A DNA stretch of 64,000 nt from Arthrobacter oryzae. Its GTDB lineage: Bacteria; Actinomycetota; Actinomycetes; Actinomycetales; Micrococcaceae. The notes beneath the pieces were generated by a model. The model saw only the letters and a list, made by a program, of their open reading frames with translations. It did not search any database and was not told the origin of the DNA. The stretch spans positions 1 to 64,000 of the forward strand of contig NZ_JAUSSM010000006.1 in the NCBI RefSeq assembly GCF_030812315.1. The letters run 5' to 3'. The translations under genes and the position numbers were made by a program. This document shows positions 15,526-23,984 of the stretch, piece by piece; position 1 is the first letter of the stretch; each line of letters begins with the position of its first letter.

Positions 15526-15830
15526 GTCGTTGTCTCCTGGGGCTAGCCGTGGGCGCACGGCATAATGAAGCTCAAGCACATAGGAGGCTCAAGATGGGCT
15601 GTCTGGAATTTCGGCGGCCCAAGGGATGGCGGGACCGCGAAGCTCCTGCAAGGTACGGGCTGCTAGCCACTCCGGTCCTGCAATGGTAGACAGACCGGCG
15701 GCGGGCCAAAGGACACTGGGCCGACCACCCGGCCTGATAAAACGTTTATTCACCAATTCAAGTGATCCACATCACACCAAAAGGGCCTGTGTGGTGCCCC
15801 AATGGTCTAGACCGGTTACGGCAGTCGCCG
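15526..15830. other. Non-coding gap upstream of malic enzyme
   Basis: This 305-base stretch lies between the malic enzyme start and the end of a TetR-type gene, both on the minus strand. Short frames in it have no ribosome-binding site or family resemblance. The part at 15735-15790 is clearly more AT-rich than the surroundings and holds the CRP/GlxR-like site, so this is the likely malic enzyme promoter region. Confidence 0.6.
15761..15776. promoter_or_regulatory. CRP/GlxR-like binding site
   Basis: AGTGA-TCCACA-TCACA matches the actinobacterial CRP/GlxR consensus TGTGA-N6-TCACA in nine of ten arm positions (the mismatch is the first base). It is in the AT-rich stretch upstream of the malic enzyme gene. 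Control of malic enzyme by cAMP-dependent regulators would make sense metabolically, but the distance to the start is about 240 bases and no -10 box has been fixed. Confidence 0.5.
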
Positions 15831-16406
15831 CTAACACCGGGTAAGAAGCGAACAGGCCTTCTTCAGGTCCTCCTCGGCCTCAAAGAGCGACAGTCGGCGG
15901 CAGCGGACTGCCTGCACCAGGCCGGAGACGGTCAACAGCAGCACCCGGGACTTGGCGGCGTCGCCGCTTGCCACCGTCACGGCCTGCTCGGCAATGACGT
16001 CGATTTCCCGCAGGAGAACGGTGGTGTCCTTGTCCTTCGCGTAGACGCCCTGGCTTAGGCATTGCTCCACAGCCGGCTGCATCAGGCGCATGTGGAAAAT
16101 TTCCATGACCACGCCGGCCAGTGAATGGACGCGGCTGCCGCCGGTTTCGGGCCAGCTTCCCACTTGCAGTTCACCCAGCTGCTTGCGGTACAAGCCCAGC
16201 ATCAGGTGGGTGGCGGAAGGAAAATATCGGTACAGGGTTCCGAGCGGCACATTGGCCTTGGCGGACACCTCGGACAGGCTCACGGAATCCAGCCCCTTAC
16301 GGGCGAATCCGGCGGCGGCGTCCAGGATCCGGGCATAGCGGATCTGTTGTCTGGGCAAGGTCGGCGGCGCAGCCATGGGTGGAAGATCTGAATTGAGTTC
16401 AAGCAT
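15831..16406 (-). CDS. TetR family transcriptional regulator
   Basis: A 191-residue regulator. After a short leader the HTH reads RYARILDAAAGFARKGLDSVSLSEVSAKANVPLGTLYRYFPSATHLM, a canonical TetR domain with the 'LYRYF' recognition helix. The C-terminal ligand domain (VVMEIFHMRLMQPAVEQCLSQ...) is not informative. The start at 16406 is chosen over 16496, whose extra residues (Cys- and Pro-rich) look non-coding; 16376 is another option. It lies 159 bases downstream of the MFS gene on the same strand, so it may regulate that transporter. Confidence 0.85.
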   Translation of the reverse strand: MLELNSDLPPMAAPPTLPRQQIRYARILDAAAGFARKGLDSVSLSEVSAKANVPLGTLYRYFPSATHLMLGLYRKQLGELQVGSWPETGGSRVHSLAGVVMEIFHMRLMQPAVEQCLSQGVYAKDKDTTVLLREIDVIAEQAVTVASGDAAKSRVLLLTVSGLVQAVRCRRLSLFEAEEDLKKACSLLTRC

Positions 16407-16565
16407 CAGCAGCGTTCCGGGAGTGGGTTTCGTACAGCGGTCAGGCGGATCCCCATCACAGCACTGCCGCAGCAATTCGAGTCCACTATACGGCACCCTT
16501 CTTGAGCCAATCAGTGGGCCAATAACTCAAAACGATGTGCTCCCGGACGCGGGCGGCGTGCCGCG

Positions 16566-17867
16566 TTACGCCACGCCCTTGATCTTCACCACGAACACCG
16601 CGCCCAGCAGACCGATGACGGCGGCGGCGGAAAACAGTGTGACATAGCCGCCGAGGTACTGGATGGACAGGAAGGCGAGCGTCGGGGCAAACACCTGCGG
16701 CAGGGAGGCGGCCACATTGATGACCCCCATGTCCTTGCCTCGGTCCGCCGCCTGCGGCAGGACTTGCGTCAGCAGGGCAAAATCCACCGCCAGGTAAGCG
16801 CCGAAGCCGATCCCCAGCACGGCAGCGCCGGCCAGTGCACCGGGCCAGACAGGGAAGAAGGCCATGATGAGTCCTGCCATGGCGATGGTTACGGATGACC
16901 CGATCACGAAGGGCTTCCGCTTGCCTACCCGGTCGCTCCACGGTCCGGCCAGCACCGCGGTGATAATCACCAGGACCGCGTAGATTCCGGTAAGAACCAG
17001 CACACCCAGGGCTGGGTCCTCGTGGCCAATGACGTCCCGAAGAAAGAAAAGCAGGTACACGATGGTCAGCTGATTGCCCACGTTCATCAGGAAGCGCGTG
17101 AGCCAGGCCCAGGCAAAATCCGGGTGCCGTGCCGGGCTGATCCAGAAACCCCGGGCGAAGGCCTTCAGCTGGAACGGCGGGCGTGCGGACAGTGGCAGCA
17201 CAGGATCATTCCGGTGGAACAGATACGGCAAAACGGACAGCACGAGGGCCGCGGCACAGAGCCAGTACCCCACCATGTAGTTCCCGGAGACCACCGCACC
17301 AAAGACGGCGCCGAGAAGGATGCCAACAGTCTGGCCCATGGCGGCCAACCCGCCAACGGTGGCGCGCTGAGGCACCGGAACGCGGTCCGGAACGGCCGCC
17401 GTGATGGCGGCGTACGCGGCGTTCGCACCGAGCTGGACCAGGCACCAGAACAACAGCATCAAGGCAACGGTCGTGGCTCCGGACATCGCCAGCAGTGCCG
17501 CCGCCGCGAGGATGGCTCCGGCCAGGATCCACGGGGCACGCCGGCCGAAGCCGGAGACCGTACGGTCGGACAGGGCGCCGAAGAGCGGATTGGCCACCAG
17601 TGACACCGCGGCACCGCAGCCGGTGACGAGCGAAAAGATCGCTTCCTTGCTGGGCGCATCAATGCTGATGGCCTGCTGGCCAATGAAGATGTTGATGGGC
17701 CCGAAGAAGGCGGCATTGATGCCGACGTTGACAAGGACCAGGCCGGTGACCCAGCGCGCGGTGACCTTCCGCTCCGGCTCGGCGAGCGCCGTCGTCGCAG
17801 TTCCTCCCGCGGATGCGGCCACAACGGAGGGATCTGGAACATTTCCCGGCAGGTCAGACAGGCTCAT
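16566..17867 (-). CDS. MFS transporter, sugar/drug specificity unclear
   Basis: A 433-residue transporter with 12 predicted helices after a 35-residue polar N-terminus. The 'LFGALSDRTVSGFGRRAPWI' loop and its mirrored 'GPWSDRVGKRKPFVIGSS' in the second half are the MFS loop 2-3 and 8-9 signatures; their GRR/KRK-P form recalls the GPH/sucrose symporter-like subgroup. Substrate is unknown. GGGGGAG lies 6-7 bases before the ATG. The TetR-type gene downstream on the same strand is the likely partner. Confidence 0.82.
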   Translation of the reverse strand: MSLSDLPGNVPDPSVVAASAGGTATTALAEPERKVTARWVTGLVLVNVGINAAFFGPINIFIGQQAISIDAPSKEAIFSLVTGCGAAVSLVANPLFGALSDRTVSGFGRRAPWILAGAILAAAALLAMSGATTVALMLLFWCLVQLGANAAYAAITAAVPDRVPVPQRATVGGLAAMGQTVGILLGAVFGAVVSGNYMVGYWLCAAALVLSVLPYLFHRNDPVLPLSARPPFQLKAFARGFWISPARHPDFAWAWLTRFLMNVGNQLTIVYLLFFLRDVIGHEDPALGVLVLTGIYAVLVIITAVLAGPWSDRVGKRKPFVIGSSVTIAMAGLIMAFFPVWPGALAGAAVLGIGFGAYLAVDFALLTQVLPQAADRGKDMGVINVAASLPQVFAPTLAFLSIQYLGGYVTLFSAAAVIGLLGAVFVVKIKGVA

Positions 17868-18034
17868 TTTGGCTCCCCCAAGGAACTGAAGATCGGTGTG
17901 CTTTCAGACTATCGTGGCACTCCTTCGCAAAACATGCGGGAAAGTAGAGCCAGTTTCCTTTATGGGCGGCAGTACTGTCACCGCATAGCTCCGTTGCGGA
18001 GACAACATCACTCATTCCAATGGGGGAATGCACT

Positions 18035-19135
18035 TTGGCACCATCACATTCATCGAGCCCGTCATCTCGCATCAAAATCTTGGGTCTCGTTATTGCGGCC
18101 GGTGTGATGCTTAGCGCTTGCAACCCAGGCACTGGCGGCGCAAGTAAAGATTCAGTCGCAAAACAACGCGGGTCTGGCGATAGCGAAGCCGTGGTTGTCC
18201 GCGTAATCGACGGCGACACTTTTACGGCCAGGACTAACGGCGAAGAGAAGACCATCCGGTTGCTCAACGTCGATACGCCGGAAACAAAGGATCCCAACGC
18301 TCCCGTGGAGTGCATGGGCCCGGAAGCGACCAAGGCTCTAGAAGAACTACTTCCCGCGGGTGCAGTGGTCAGGTTGGAACTCGACATCGAGCCCCTGGAC
18401 AAGTACGGGAGGACCTTGGCTGGTGTCTTTAATTCTGCCGGACTTCTGGTCAATGCTGAGGTCGCCCGCCTCGGGTTCGGCATCCCTGTCCTATTTGAGC
18501 CAAACAAGAAATTTCACCCTGATGTAGTCAAGGCATACGAGGAGGCAATGACCCGCGGCGTCGGGCTCGGCTCGGCCGACATTCCCTGCCTGCCTGCCCA
18601 GCAGGTCGAGCAAGCAGCCGATGCCGTAGAGTCCCTGGCCGCATTGCCACTGGCTGGCACTGACGTGGAACTCGATCGATCACATGCTGGTTTGGTGACA
18701 GCTCTAGCGGCAATAGCGGCACTCAAGACTGCGGCGTCCGCCAAGAAACAAGTCCACTGGAGAGCGTACAAGCCAGGTCAGGTGGCATCGATGATCACCC
18801 GATTGGATGCGGCAGCCGCAGCAGGTGCATCCCGTGAGGCAGCGATAGGTGCAAAGAAGACGGAGATCGCGAACGCGGCCGCGGCAGAAGCAGCTCGCGC
18901 AGAGGCGGCCGCGGCAGAAGCAGCTCGCGCTGCTCAGGAAGCGGCTGCGGCTGCAGCCGAAGCGGAAAGGATCCGTAATCTTCCGCCTGCTCCAGCGCCG
19001 TATGTTCCTCCCGTGTACGTTCCCCCGGTCTACGTACCGCCAGCCGCGCCGGCCCCAGTTCAGAACCCGTACCCCGGGTACACAGGGCCACGCTGTTACG
19101 CCCCAGGAGGCAAGAGTTGGACACCGTGTAAGTAA
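18035..19135 (+). CDS. Thermonuclease-family lipoprotein with Ala-rich helix and Cys-pair tail
   Basis: A 366-residue exported nuclease-like lipoprotein. Signal peptide LGLVIAAGVMLSAC gives a lipobox Cys near residue 29. Residues about 53-180 form an SNase domain: VVRVIDGDTFTARTNGEEKTIRLLNVDTPETK and DKYGRTLAGVF contain the family's calcium-binding Asp and catalytic Arg/Glu residues. A long Ala/Glu helix (residues about 270-315), a Pro/Tyr/Val repeat (PPVYVPPVYVPP) and a short CYAPGGKSWTPCK end resembling an Excalibur motif follow. TTG at 18035 follows GGGGGA at an 8-base spacing; ATG at 18020 has no site. Base composition is visibly less GC-rich than the neighbours, which may mean acquisition. 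Confidence 0.83.
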   Translation: MAPSHSSSPSSRIKILGLVIAAGVMLSACNPGTGGASKDSVAKQRGSGDSEAVVVRVIDGDTFTARTNGEEKTIRLLNVDTPETKDPNAPVECMGPEATKALEELLPAGAVVRLELDIEPLDKYGRTLAGVFNSAGLLVNAEVARLGFGIPVLFEPNKKFHPDVVKAYEEAMTRGVGLGSADIPCLPAQQVEQAADAVESLAALPLAGTDVELDRSHAGLVTALAAIAALKTAASAKKQVHWRAYKPGQVASMITRLDAAAAAGASREAAIGAKKTEIANAAAAEAARAEAAAAEAARAAQEAAAAAAEAERIRNLPPAPAPYVPPVYVPPVYVPPAAPAPVQNPYPGYTGPRCYAPGGKSWTPCK

Positions 19136-19140
19136 AATTG

Positions 19141-19177
19141 GCCTGGGACTTGGGTGCCACGCCACCAAGTCCCAGGC
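19141..19177. terminator. Stem-loop after the nuclease gene
   Basis: Arms 19141-19153 (GCCTGGGACTTGG) and 19165-19177 are perfect complements with an 11-base loop, starting 5 bases after the nuclease stop codon. There is no T-run behind it, as is common for actinobacterial terminators. Confidence 0.75.
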
Positions 19178-19210
19178 GCTATCAGGCGCCAGCCATTCCG
19201 AGGAGGACCA

Positions 19211-19741
19211 ATGACCGCTTCGCCCGCAGATTCCCCAGCAGACACCCCCGACAACCTCGACGCCGACGAGAGCCGCCGCATCAACACCGCCGATCTCTTC
19301 GACGAGCGGGGCGAGGAACTCGAGTCCATCGCGCTCCAGTTCCAGTCCCTGGGCGGGCTGTCACACTTCAGCGGACCGGCGCGCACCATCCGCTGCCTTG
19401 AGGACAACGCCCTGGTCAAATCCACCCTGGGCACTCCGGGCTCCGGTGCCGTGCTGGTGGTGGACGGTGCAGGTTCGCTGCGGACGGCCCTCATGGGGGA
19501 CATGATCGCCGCGAGCGCCGTCGCGAACGGCTGGGCCGGCGTCGTCATCAACGGGGCCGTCCGGGACCGCGAGGTCCTGGCCGACCTGCCGCTCGGGGTG
19601 AAGGCACTGGGAAGCAACCCGCGCAAGAGCGCGAAGGAGGGCACCGGCGAGACGGACGTGGAGCTGGAGATCGACGGCGTCACGGTACGGCCCGGTGCCA
19701 TGATCTGGTGCGATCCGGACGGCATCCTGGTGGAGCGCTGA
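19211..19741 (+). CDS. RraA-like protein (4-hydroxy-4-methyl-2-oxoglutarate aldolase family)
   Basis: A 176-residue soluble protein. The core GAVLVVDGAGSLRTALMGDMIAASAVANGWAGVVINGAVRDREVLADLPLGVKALG is the RraA/HMG aldolase fold signature, with the D-G-x9-GD and R-D residues that bind metal and substrate in HMG/CHA aldolases. RraA itself inhibits RNase E in E. coli; actinobacterial members are more likely aldolase or oxaloacetate decarboxylase-like. A strong AGGAGG sits 6 bases before the ATG at 19211. Confidence 0.88.
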   Translation: MTASPADSPADTPDNLDADESRRINTADLFDERGEELESIALQFQSLGGLSHFSGPARTIRCLEDNALVKSTLGTPGSGAVLVVDGAGSLRTALMGDMIAASAVANGWAGVVINGAVRDREVLADLPLGVKALGSNPRKSAKEGTGETDVELEIDGVTVRPGAMIWCDPDGILVER

Positions 19742-19789
19742 CGTAAATTCTTCATTTCTCGGAGACCGCGGGAACAAATCGCAAAGTAG

Positions 19790-19812
19790 GATAGTTACTG
19801 AAAGCAACTATC
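19790..19812. promoter_or_regulatory. Inverted repeat upstream of the drug efflux gene
   Basis: GATAGTT-N9-AACTATC is a perfect 7-bp inverted repeat in a short AT-rich stretch, 36 bases before the start of the DHA2-type efflux gene. Size and position fit a MarR- or TetR-family operator overlapping the promoter. No such regulator gene is adjacent. Confidence 0.55.
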
Positions 19813-19847
19813 AAGCTTAATTCCCTTTTCTTCGTAATGGAGCAGTC

Positions 19848-21512
19848 ATGTCCAAAACCGCCGCCGGGCCCGTAACCGGGGACGTCCTGACGAAGCGTCA
19901 GACCATCACAGTGATGGTGGGTCTCATGCTCGGCATGTTCCTCTCCTCGCTGGACCAGACCATCGTTTCCACGTCGATCTACACCATCGCCAACGACCTC
20001 GACGGGCTCTCACTGCAGGCCTGGGCAACCACGGCGTACCTCATCACCTCCACGGTGAGCACCCCGCTGTACGGCAAGCTCAGCGACATCTTCGGACGCC
20101 GTCCGCTCTACCTGGCCGCCATCGTGATCTTCCTGGCGGGCTCCCTGTACGCAGGATCCGTGCACTCCATGACCGAACTGGCCATCGCGCGCGGCATCCA
20201 GGGCATGGGTGCCGGCGGCCTGCTGGCCCTCGCGCTGACCATCATCGGCGACATTGTTGCCCTCAAGGACCGGGCCAAGTTCCAGGGTTACTTCATGTCT
20301 GTCTTCGGGATCTCCTCCGTACTGGGCCCGGTGGTGGGCGGCGCCTTCGCCGGCTCAGCGAACATCCTGGGCTTTGACGGCTGGCGCTGGGTGTTCTTCA
20401 TCAACCTGCCCATCGGACTGGCTGCCCTGGCTGTTGTGTTCCTCTACCTGCACCTGCCCGCCAAGCACGTGAAGCAGAAGATCGACTACTGGGGTGCGGC
20501 CGCCATCACGCTGGCCATCGTTCCGCTGCTCCTGGTGGCCGAGCAAGGCCGCAGCTGGGGCTGGACCTCCGCGGCGTCCCTCCTGTGCATCGGCCTGGGC
20601 GTCGTGGGCATCATCGCGTTCCTGCTGGCCGAGAAGCACGCCGGCGACTACGCCCTGATCCCGCTCCGGCTCTTCCGGAACCTCACCTTCGGCCTGTCCT
20701 CGCTGCTGAACTTCATCATCGGCATCGGCATGTTCGGCGCCATCGCGATGCTCCCGATGTACCTCCAGCTGGTCAAGGGCCTCACCCCCACCGAGGCCGG
20801 CCTGATGATGATCACTTTCACGGTGGGCATCCTCACCGGTTCCATCACCGCCGGACGGACCATCTCGGCATCGGGCACCTACCGGATCTTCCCCATCATG
20901 GGCACGGCTGTGCTGACCGCCGCCGCCACTGTAATGGGCTTCTCGCTTGGCGTGGACACCGGGCTCTGGGTGCCGGGCGTCATTGCCGTGTTCTTCGGCC
21001 TGGGCCTGGGCTTCTGCATGCAGCCTCTCACGCTGGCCATGCAGGTTTCGGTTCCGCCGAAGGACATGGGCGTGGGCACTTCCTCGGCCGCGTTCTTCCG
21101 GTCCATGGGCGGCGCAGTGGGCACCGCCGTCTTCATCTCCCTGCTCTTCAGCATGGCGGCGGACCGCATCGCCACGGGCATGAAGGACGCCATGCAGAAC
21201 GCCGACTACCTGAAGGTCCTCAAGGACCCCGCCGTGGCCGCCGACCCCGCCAACGCCAAGCTCTATGAGTTCTTCCAGAACGGCGCCACCAACGATTCCC
21301 TCAACGACACCAGCTGGCTGCACACTGCAAACAGCACGCTGACCCGCCCCATCACCGAGGGCTTCGCGCAGTCGATCGACGCCGTGATGCTCACCGCGGC
21401 CGTGCTCACCGGCGTCGCCTTCCTGATCAGCTTCGCGTTGCCGAACAAGAAGCTGACGGACCCGAAGGCTGCTGCTCAGGGAGCACAATCAGAGTCCGTG
21501 CCGGCGCACTAG
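19848..21512 (+). CDS. DHA2 (EmrB/QacA) family drug efflux MFS transporter
   Basis: A 554-residue protein with about 14 helices. Motifs include MFLSSLDQTIVSTSIYTIANDL (helix 1, motif D1 with the membrane Asp), YGKLSDIFGRRPLY (motif A) and GISSVLGPVVGGAFAG (motif C, the antiporter signature). Family members expel drugs or other lipophilic cations by proton antiport. The ATG at 19848 follows GGAG at a 6-base spacing. An inverted repeat in the promoter region suggests ligand-induced control. A strong terminator follows. Confidence 0.9.
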   Translation: MSKTAAGPVTGDVLTKRQTITVMVGLMLGMFLSSLDQTIVSTSIYTIANDLDGLSLQAWATTAYLITSTVSTPLYGKLSDIFGRRPLYLAAIVIFLAGSLYAGSVHSMTELAIARGIQGMGAGGLLALALTIIGDIVALKDRAKFQGYFMSVFGISSVLGPVVGGAFAGSANILGFDGWRWVFFINLPIGLAALAVVFLYLHLPAKHVKQKIDYWGAAAITLAIVPLLLVAEQGRSWGWTSAASLLCIGLGVVGIIAFLLAEKHAGDYALIPLRLFRNLTFGLSSLLNFIIGIGMFGAIAMLPMYLQLVKGLTPTEAGLMMITFTVGILTGSITAGRTISASGTYRIFPIMGTAVLTAAATVMGFSLGVDTGLWVPGVIAVFFGLGLGFCMQPLTLAMQVSVPPKDMGVGTSSAAFFRSMGGAVGTAVFISLLFSMAADRIATGMKDAMQNADYLKVLKDPAVAADPANAKLYEFFQNGATNDSLNDTSWLHTANSTLTRPITEGFAQSIDAVMLTAAVLTGVAFLISFALPNKKLTDPKAAAQGAQSESVPAH

Positions 21513-21825
21513 GTGTCCACGGCGAGCGTCGCCACACGTCACGGCAGGCAGCCTTTCGGGCTGCCTGCCGTTTCGTTTCCTCGGAATTCCGGGACGCATC
21601 GCCGTCTTGGACGGCAAAAGCCTGCGCTACGTGACGGCCCGGAGTCAGGCCGGGAGACGACGGCGGAACGGCCCGCCGTCGTCGTCCTCCGTCCCTAAGT
21701 GGAGCCTCACAGCGTGAAGTGGCACACTGTTTAGCGCGTGTGCGCCGGCCAGCAGGGCCGGTTCCGTGGTCAACGATGTCCGCACAGCTAAAAACCCAAC
21801 GCAGCAAGAATCCCGAGGGAGATCC
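21513..21825. other. Intergenic gap between efflux and sugar transporter genes
   Basis: A 313-base gap containing the terminator at 21541-21571. The rest must hold the sugar transporter promoter; I do not see a convincing gene or a clear operator. A frame open from 21766 continues into the transporter but lacks a ribosome-binding site. Confidence 0.5.
21541..21571 (+). terminator. Rho-independent-type terminator of the efflux gene
   Basis: Arms 21541-21553 (ACGGCAGGCAGCC) and 21559-21571 are perfect complements with a 5-base loop, followed by TTCGTTTCC. It lies 28 bases after the efflux stop. Confidence 0.88.
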
Positions 21826-23265
21826 ATGTCCACATCCAGCACAGAAGGCCGCCCCGGCGTTCCCCGCAAGGTGATCGGCCTCGCAATCGCGGGAGCGGTG
21901 GGCGGGTTCCTCTTCGGCTTTGATTCCTCCGTTGTCAACGGGGCGGTGGACGCCATCAAGGACGAGTTCGCCCTGAGCGAGGCCGTCACCGGCTTCGCCG
22001 TGGCCGTCGCCCTCCTGGGCTGCGCCGCGGGCGCCTACCTGGCAGGCAAGGTGGCCGACAAGTACGGCCGCATCCCCGCCATGAAGCTCGGCGCCATCCT
22101 GTTCCTCGTCAGCGCGCTCGGCACCGGCTTCGCGTTCGGCGTCTGGGACCTGATCTTCTGGCGCCTGGTGGGCGGCCTCGGCATCGGCTTGGCCTCTGTC
22201 ATTGCGCCCGCGTACATCTCGGAAATCTCGCCGCGACACGTGCGCGGCCGCCTCGCGTCGCTCCAGCAGCTCGCCATCACCACAGGTATTTTTGCGGCCC
22301 TCCTCTCCGACGCCCTGTTCGCCACCACCGCCGGCGGTGCGGACCAGGCGCTCTGGCTCGGCATCGAAGCGTGGCGATGGATGTTCCTCGCCGGCGCCGT
22401 GCCCGCCGTCGTCTACGGCTGGATCGCCTACACGCTGCCCGAATCGCCCCGCTTCCTGGTCTTCAAGGGCAAGGAGGACGAGGCCCGCAAGGTGTTCGAA
22501 ACAATCGCCCCGTCCGAGGACACCGACCGCCACATCCGCGAAATCCAGTCCGCCATAGAGGAGGACAAGCTCGCCGGCCAGAAGGGCTCGCTCCGCGGCA
22601 AGGTCTTCGGCCTGCAGGCCGTGGTATGGATCGGCATCACGCTGTCCGTGCTGCAGCAGTTCGTGGGCATCAATGTGATCTTCTACTACTCCACTACCCT
22701 GTGGAAGGCCGTTGGCTTCCAGGAGAAGGACTCGCTCACCATTTCGGTGGCCACGTCCGTCACCAACATCCTGGTCACGCTCGTGGCCATCGCCCTGGTG
22801 GACCGCATCGGCCGTCGCCCCATCCTGCTGGCAGGCTCCATCGGCATGGCTGTTTCGCTCGGTGCCATGGCCCTGGCCTTCTCCTCGGCCACGGGATCCG
22901 GTGAGGAAATCGCGCTGCCCGGCGCCTGGGGCCCTGTTGCCCTGGTGGCCGCCAACGTCTTCGTGATCAGCTTCGGCGCCTCCTGGGGGCCGCTGGTGTG
23001 GGTGCTGCTTGGCGAGATCTTCCCGTCCCGGATCCGCGCCCGCGCCCTGGGTCTGGCCGCGGCCGCACAGTGGATCGCCAACTTCGCCATCACCCTGAGC
23101 TTCCCCGTCATGGCGGCAGGTTCGCTGCCGCTGACGTACGCCATGTACGCGGCGTTCGCGGCGGCGTCGTTCTTCTTCGTGATGTTCAAGGTGCCGGAAA
23201 CCAACGGCATGTCACTGGAACAGGCGGAGACCTTGTTCGTGCCGAAGGGGACCGTCAAGGTCTAG
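21826..23265 (+). CDS. Sugar porter family MFS transporter
   Basis: A 479-residue 12-helix transporter. Sugar porter signatures are all present: GGFLFGFDSSVVNGAV (helix 1), GKVADKYGRIPAM, YISEISPRHVRGRLASLQQLAITTGI, PESPRFLV, QQFVGINVIFYYS, DRIGRRPILL and the C-terminal VPETNG. It likely imports a hexose, pentose or polyol by proton symport. ATG at 21826 is preceded by GGGAGA at a proper distance. Its closeness to the mannitol locus may be coincidental. Its end is followed within 30 bases by repeat cluster A. Confidence 0.9.
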   Translation: MSTSSTEGRPGVPRKVIGLAIAGAVGGFLFGFDSSVVNGAVDAIKDEFALSEAVTGFAVAVALLGCAAGAYLAGKVADKYGRIPAMKLGAILFLVSALGTGFAFGVWDLIFWRLVGGLGIGLASVIAPAYISEISPRHVRGRLASLQQLAITTGIFAALLSDALFATTAGGADQALWLGIEAWRWMFLAGAVPAVVYGWIAYTLPESPRFLVFKGKEDEARKVFETIAPSEDTDRHIREIQSAIEEDKLAGQKGSLRGKVFGLQAVVWIGITLSVLQQFVGINVIFYYSTTLWKAVGFQEKDSLTISVATSVTNILVTLVAIALVDRIGRRPILLAGSIGMAVSLGAMALAFSSATGSGEEIALPGAWGPVALVAANVFVISFGASWGPLVWVLLGEIFPSRIRARALGLAAAAQWIANFAITLSFPVMAAGSLPLTYAMYAAFAAASFFFVMFKVPETNGMSLEQAETLFVPKGTVKV

Positions 23266-23295
23266 GCGTACGGCGCCGCCCGCTCAACGCCTAAA

Positions 23296-23395
23296 ACGCT
23301 CTCTCACTTGCTGCGGGTAAACCACAAACGCTCTCTCACTTGCTAAACCGGGTGAGAGAGCGTTTGTGAAAAACCGACAGGAAGTGAGAGAGCGT
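23296..23395. repeat. Cluster A of the ACGCTCTCTCACTT repeat
   Basis: Four copies of a 14-base word: two forward at 23296-23309 and 23328-23341, and two reverse-complement at 23350-23363 (one variant) and 23382-23395. Forward copies precede reverse copies, so the cluster can fold into nested stems. Spacing is about 20-32 bases. It fills the gap between the ends of the convergent sugar transporter gene and the MFS remnant. Confidence 0.9.
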
Positions 23396-23403
23396 CGCTC
23401 CGG

Positions 23404-23693
23404 TCAGACCACGTGGGGTTCGTGGGCGGCCAGGAACCGCCGGCCGCCCAAGGCAATCGCGATGGCGACCACCATGGCCAGCGCGCCGGCGTAGAACGGG
23501 ACCTGCGGGCCGTAGTGCTCACCGAGTTGCGCGGCCGCGAAGGGGGCCAGGGCGCCGCCCATCCAGCGCACAAAGTTGTAGCCGGCCGACGCCACCGGGC
23601 GCGGCGAATCGGAGACGCCCATGGCCAGTTCCGTGTAGACCGTGTTGTTGATTCCCAGGAGCGCCCCGGAAACAACAACCAGGACGACTGAGC
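23404..23693 (-). pseudogene. C-terminal fragment of an MFS transporter
   Basis: On the minus strand the frame reads from LVVVSGALLGINNTVYTELAM through GYNFVRWMGGALAPF to the end HEPHVV, the last three to four helices of a DHA1-type MFS exporter. The first about 300 residues are missing. The fragment begins abruptly where a GNAT gene fragment stops, in a different frame, so this is a deletion junction rather than an assembly of two intact genes. There is no start codon context that would make it functional. Confidence 0.8.
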
Positions 23694-23980
23694 TGGAACG
23701 TGGCCACGACCTCAGCAGTGGCCGCGCCTTCCCTCAGGAGGTCGCCCACCACCAACAGATGGGCGGCGTCGGCGTTGATCGCTTCGAAGGCCCGCTCATA
23801 CGGGGCCATATCGGAGGTGTCCTCGCGGTTTGCACCCAGCCGGTCGTCCGCCAGGAGCTCCAGGATGCGGGGCAGGTCCGCCCGCGTCGCGGCCCGGAGG
23901 CGGAACGTCCCGCCGTCGACGTCGGCGGTCAGCAGGGCGGGCAGGTCAGGTTGCTCGGAGGTCACCGAATCACTTGCCAC
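23688..23980 (-). pseudogene. N-terminal fragment of a GNAT acetyltransferase, truncated by deletion
   Basis: The frame starts at GTG 23980 and encodes about 96 residues of a GNAT protein: GGTFRLRAATRADLPRILELLADDRLGANRED, then HLLVVGDLLREGAATAEVVATFQLS. In intact relatives this strand is followed by the acetyl-CoA loop; here the frame instead runs into MFS sequence out of frame and continues as nonsense to a late stop. The acetyl-CoA-binding loop is absent, so no activity is expected. Confidence 0.8.
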
Positions 23981-23984
23981 ACGG

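Noticed and set aside
16486..16941. A 151-codon minus-strand frame overlapping the end of the MFS gene
   Set aside because: It overlaps the MFS coding sequence in another frame, with Arg/Gly-rich translation and no domain.
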